From NCBI GenBank assembly GCA_021324795.1, contig JAJPIK010000111.1:1-47267 (forward strand): a stretch of DNA of 47,267 bases. The letters run 5' to 3'. Origin of the DNA: Chloroflexota bacterium. Lineage in GTDB: Bacteria; Chloroflexota; UBA6077; FW602-bin22; CADDYW01. The translations under genes and the position numbers were made by a program. Below the pieces are notes generated by a model. It did not search any database and was not told the DNA's origin. It saw nothing but the letters and a program-made list of their open reading frames with translations. Positions 44,652-47,267 of this stretch are shown piece after piece. Every line of letters starts with the position of its first letter. Position 1 is the first letter of the stretch.

Positions 44652-45841
44652 GAGAGCCTTGCATAACTCTTCGGGGCATCGCCAGGGGAGCTAGAATGGT
44701 TGATAGCGGGTCAGCCAAACGGCTCATCCTGGAGATGCCCGATGGATATTGTACTATGGTCACAGGACTCCTCCGAGATCACTCAGTCGCCCGTCGGCGC
44801 GCCGGGGCCGGTGGCCGAGATCTCCGGCGGCAAGGGGCTGTGGATCGATCCAGTGCGTTTCATCGCGTTGATCGAGGGGCAGCAGCTCGCCACGTGGGCC
44901 TGCGCGATGGCCGCCGACTGGCTTGGCCGTCGTCATCCGGCCTTGCCGGCGGGCCGTCATCCCGGCGGCGCGCCGCCGGTCTATCGCGACGAGACGGTTC
45001 TCTTGACGCTGCTGGTGATGCGGGCCTGGCGGCTGTCCTTGGAGAAGATGGCCAACTGGCTCGGCCGCTATGGAGAGTTGGCTGTCGCCCTGGGGATGGA
45101 TCCTGGGCGGACGATCAGCGCCGCCCAGCTCTCGCGCCGCGGCCGCCACCTGGGCGTCTGGCCCGACTTCTTCTTCATTGGGTTGGTGCTGGCGTTGCTG
45201 CGACTCGGGGCCATCACCGGCCAACACGTGATTCTCGATGGCTCGCTCCTGAAGGCGTGGTACCAAGCCGATCCCGATGCCGACCGCGCCGGGCGCCGCC
45301 GCGGGCCGTCGACCTTCGGCTTCAAGATCCACGCGCTGGTCGATCGCTGGACCCATCTGCCGCTCCTGTTCGTACTCACCCCGGCCAGTTGGTCCGAGGT
45401 GGCAATCGCGCCGTTCCTCCTGGTGAGCGCAATCACGCTCTACGGACTGCAAATCGCAGTCTTGTACGCCGACGCCGGTTACTACACCTACCGCTTCGTC
45501 GCCTTCGTGCACGCCTTGGGGATCATCCCGGTCATCGACGACAATCTGCGGCGCCTGGGCAAGCGTTTCCTGGCGACGCCTTTCTTCTTGGACCAGTGGC
45601 GGCGGATGCGGGCGCCCCGCAGCGCAATCGAGCACTTATTCGCCTTCCTCAAGTGCTACTACGGCCTGAAGTATTTTCAGGTCCAAGGCTGGGAGGCAGT
45701 CTGGCGCTACGGCCTTCTGGTCCACGCGGCGATGCTGGCCATTGCCCTCATTGCCTACCGCTCGCAACGATCCGACCTGATGACCTCGCGCTCGCAAGTT
45801 CTGGCCTTTGTCACCAACTGAGGGAGTTATGCAAGGCTCTC
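44652..45841 (+). mobile_element. Intact IS4/IS5-superfamily insertion sequence (1190 bp)
   Basis: Perfect 18-bp terminal inverted repeats GAGAGCCTTGCATAACTC (44652-44669, and its complement 45824-45841). The flanks carry an exact 5-bp direct repeat AATAT (44647-44651 and 45842-45846), a likely target duplication. An alternative reading, one base longer, gives a 3-bp ATA duplication. It holds one transposase gene. It inserted 65 bases upstream of the antitoxin gene. Confidence 0.88.
44742..45821 (+). CDS. DDE transposase of the intact IS
   Basis: 359 residues from the ATG at 44742, which has GGAG 8 bases upstream; a TTG at 44700 is in frame. DDE residues: Asp in V-I-L-D-G-S, Asp in L-Y-A-D-A-G-Y and Glu in R-S-A-I-E-H-L-F-A-F-L-K, which has the R(3)E(6)K spacing of the IS4/IS5 superfamily. 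A DNA-binding-like N-terminal part of about 100 residues precedes. No stop or frameshift is seen, so it may be active. A longer ORF in another frame over it is a shadow. Confidence 0.88.
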   Translation: MDIVLWSQDSSEITQSPVGAPGPVAEISGGKGLWIDPVRFIALIEGQQLATWACAMAADWLGRRHPALPAGRHPGGAPPVYRDETVLLTLLVMRAWRLSLEKMANWLGRYGELAVALGMDPGRTISAAQLSRRGRHLGVWPDFFFIGLVLALLRLGAITGQHVILDGSLLKAWYQADPDADRAGRRRGPSTFGFKIHALVDRWTHLPLLFVLTPASWSEVAIAPFLLVSAITLYGLQIAVLYADAGYYTYRFVAFVHALGIIPVIDDNLRRLGKRFLATPFFLDQWRRMRAPRSAIEHLFAFLKCYYGLKYFQVQGWEAVWRYGLLVHAAMLAIALIAYRSQRSDLMTSRSQVLAFVTN

Positions 45842-45931
45842 AATATAGTAATACTGTAAATTACATCTATCTGTGAGGAGGGCAGTTAGGATGCAAGAGA
45901 GAACCGGTGACTAGAATCGTGCGACAACTAA

Positions 45932-46835
45932 GAGCGAGTCTTCAAAATGACCTCAGGCAGCCCACAAGCGGGCAAGACGACGGGCAATCAGGTTGCTGGC
46001 CCCGATGTGGATGAAGGCACAGGCCGACCAGGAGGCGGCCTCCCAGTCGCGGGCCAGGCGGCGGTAGCGATCGAACCATGCGAACGTACGCTCCACAATC
46101 CAACTTTTGGGCAAGACCTGGAAGCCCTTCTGGCCCGCGGGAGGAAAGACGACTTCGACGCTCAGGTCCAGGGCCTGCGTGGCGGTCTGGACAATCGGAC
46201 CCTTGTAACGTCCATTGGCCCACACCAGCTTCAACCCCGCGGATTTGGCCTTGGCCTGAGCCAGAACCTCGGGAGCTGCCACCGGATCCTGGACGCTGGC
46301 CGGGGTGACCAGGGCGGCCAAGACATTGCCCTGGGTATCGACGACCAAAAGCCGCTTGCGGCCCTTGACCTTCTTGCCAGCATCGAAGCCAATCGCTCCA
46401 CCGCCGGGACCGGTCTGCACGCTTTAGCTGTCGATGATCCCGGCCGAAGGCGTGGGTTCGCGACCCAGTTCGATGCGCAACTCGGCGCGCAAGGTGTCGG
46501 CGAGGGCTTCCCAGATCCCGCTGTCGGCCCATCGGAGAAAGCGACTGTAGACGGTGCGCCAGTCCGGGAAGGAATCGGGGAGCATCCACCAGGGAATGCC
46601 GCCCCGCAAGACGTAGAGGATGGCGTTGTAGATCACACGGTCGGTGTGCCGACGCGGACGCCCACGCTTGGCGCGGCGGGCGAGAATCGGCGCGATCAGG
46701 TTCCCGGTGGCGTCGTCGACGTCGCTGGGATAGCATGAAAGGGAAGGTGCAGGCATAGTGCGACTCCTTGAACAAGATCACTATGCCTGCACTTTCTCCT
46801 TTCCGCAAATATTCCCGCATTTTGAAGACTCACTC
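45932..46835 (-). mobile_element. IS5-family (IS427-like) insertion sequence with TAA duplication
   Basis: 904 bp. Terminal repeats GAGCGAGTCTTCAAAATG (45932-45949) and its near complement (46818-46835) differ at one base. TAA flanks both ends (45929-45931, 46836-46838), matching the TNA duplications of the IS427/IS1031 groups. Its transposase is broken. It is inserted in the antitoxin gene. Confidence 0.88.
45953..46756 (-). pseudogene. Inactive IS5-family transposase (stop codon and altered DDE)
   Basis: 268 codons in one frame from the ATG at 46756, which has AAGGAG 7 bases upstream. The N-terminal block I-L-Y-V-L-R-G-G-I-P-W and G-I-I-D-S holding the first Asp are followed by TAA (46424-46426) where relatives have Gln (D-S-Q-S). 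The rest, K-K-V-K-G-R-K-R-L-L-V-V-D-T-Q-G, W-A-N-G-R-Y-K-G and I-V-E-R-T-F-A-W-F, is in frame. The second catalytic Asp (A-D-G-G-Y) is Asn. So two lesions inactivate it; it would need a helper transposase to move. Confidence 0.87.
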
Positions 46836-47093
46836 TAAGAAGTGGGCAGGTAACAATCCCGGCTGACTTTCGAAAACAACTTGAGATCGAGCAGAACAGC
46901 CTCCTCCAGATGACCCTCGCCTCGGGCGAGCTAAGAATTAGGCCGGTACGGATCCCTGAAAGTACGGAAGGATCGCCGTGGCTGAAAGAACTATACGAGC
47001 ACTTTGCTCCCGTTTGGAAGGAGGCTGCCAAGCACAGCGAATCAGAGATCGATGCCGACATCGATCGGGCGATCGTCGAAGTTCGTCAGAAAG

Positions 47094-47160
47094 ATGCTTA
47101 GACTTGTCTTCGATACGGTCGTCTTTGTGCTCAGCCTAATCAATCCCCCAGCCTCGCTAG
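47094..47160 (+). pseudogene. N-terminal stub of a PIN-domain toxin
   Basis: An ATG at 47094 overlaps the antitoxin stop by 8 bases and encodes M-L-R-L-V-F-D-T-V-V-F-V-L-S-L-I-N-P, the first strand and Asp7 of PIN toxins that follow AbrB-type antitoxins. Beyond about residue 21 the family pattern is lost, although the frame stays open to the window end. So the toxin is truncated and a new gene starts soon after. Confidence 0.7.
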
Positions 47161-47211
47161 TATTACAGTTCCCTTTATGTCTATCGGGTGGTATGCTGGG
47201 GTCTGGAGGTG

Positions 47212-47267
47212 ATGCCGATGGAGCGAGACGAGTGTCGGTGTGGCCGCGAAGGGGTCGTGGCCGAGCG
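47212..47267 (+). CDS. Start of an unidentified gene (3' partial)
   Basis: ATG at 47212 (or 47218) with GGAGGTG directly upstream. The 18 visible codons M-P-M-E-R-D-E-C-R-C-G-R-E-G-V-V-A-E have a C-x-C pair. The gene runs off the window; no function can be given. Confidence 0.4.
   Translation, partial: MPMERDECRCGREGVVAE

Larger units (their letters stand above)
45907..47101 (+). pseudogene. AbrB/MazE-type antitoxin gene split by an IS5-type insertion
   Basis: Two pieces, 45907-45931 and 46839-47101, join without the IS and one TAA copy into exactly 96 codons (GTG start, stop at 47101). The rebuilt protein starts V-T-R-I-V-R-Q-L-R-S-G-Q-V-T-I-P-A-D-F-R, the swapped-hairpin AbrB signature, then L-L-Q-M-T-L-A-S-G-E-L-R-I-R-P-V, and ends in an acidic toxin-binding tail (W-L-K-E-L-Y-E-H-F-A-P-V ... 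I-V-E-V-R-Q). The break is in codon 9. An internal ATG at 46910 could still yield the 63-residue tail alone. Confidence 0.85.

Noticed and set aside
44696..45859. 387-codon plus-strand ORF over the intact IS
   Set aside because: A second frame of the transposase gene; Arg/Pro-rich, without the DDE motif, and it runs past the terminal repeat.

Overview
The window looks like a chromosomal segment of a moderately GC-rich bacterium, most likely a member of the Chloroflexota (possibly close to Thermomicrobia). This rests on the gene families present: a secreted protein with long Thr/Pro linkers, DUF5317, DUF2142, DUF2851, a YfhO-type giant membrane protein, a KorAB ferredoxin oxidoreductase pair, and Shine-Dalgarno starts with many GTG codons. 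The lineage call is an inference from family content, not from a marker gene. I see no rRNA, tRNA or CRISPR array.

Layout. 1-3.4 kb: the end of a Thr/Pro-rich, Ig-like surface protein and a PP2C phosphatase. 3.8-14.4 kb: a minus-strand envelope region with a giant fusion of a YfhO-like protein and a polysaccharide flippase, two complex-I antiporter-like subunits, a small CxxC protein, a DUF2142 GT-C protein, a GT2 glycosyltransferase and a DUF5317 membrane protein. 14.4-18.0 kb: a signalling operon read OmpR-type regulator, two tiny ORFs, hybrid-sensor-like GAF histidine kinase, single-domain receiver. 18.0-18.4 kb: a divergent control region with two promoters, a direct repeat, and a short leader that ends in an intrinsic terminator just before birA. 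18.4-25.4 kb: birA and a minus-strand set (tartronate-semialdehyde-reductase-like, hydroxypyruvate-isomerase-like, DUF2851, metallophosphoesterase, GH5-like hydrolase, membrane protein). 25.5-29.1 kb: queF, a Gfo/Idh/MocA oxidoreductase, ispG and a VapBC module. 29.2-33.4 kb: an ISAs1 remnant, then a LysR regulator divergent from korAB. 33.6-41.8 kb: an alpha/beta-hydrolase homologue without its nucleophile, an L,D-transpeptidase, a fossil IS5 transposase, a secreted glycoside hydrolase, a HAD phosphatase, a soluble FtsK-type translocase and a GNAT-like protein. 41.9-44.4 kb: a sugar-acid set (TIM-barrel isomerase, broken Gfo/Idh gene, galactonate-dehydratase-like enolase). 44.6-47.3 kb: two insertion sequences on top of a toxin-antitoxin locus.

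The strongest new observations are at the right end and in the control regions. An IS5-type element with a TAA target duplication sits precisely inside codon 9 of an AbrB-type antitoxin gene; removing the element and one TAA restores a 95-codon frame. A second, apparently intact IS with an AATAT duplication lies just upstream of the same gene, and the downstream PIN toxin is only an N-terminal stub. The IS5-type transposase carries a stop where Gln is expected and an Asn where the second catalytic Asp should be. Other notable points: a promoter, mini-ORF, hairpin and terminator array before birA; a perfect hairpin over the start of the histidine kinase; promoter and operator repeats at vapBC and korAB; and a palindromic repeat inserted in frame in ftsK.
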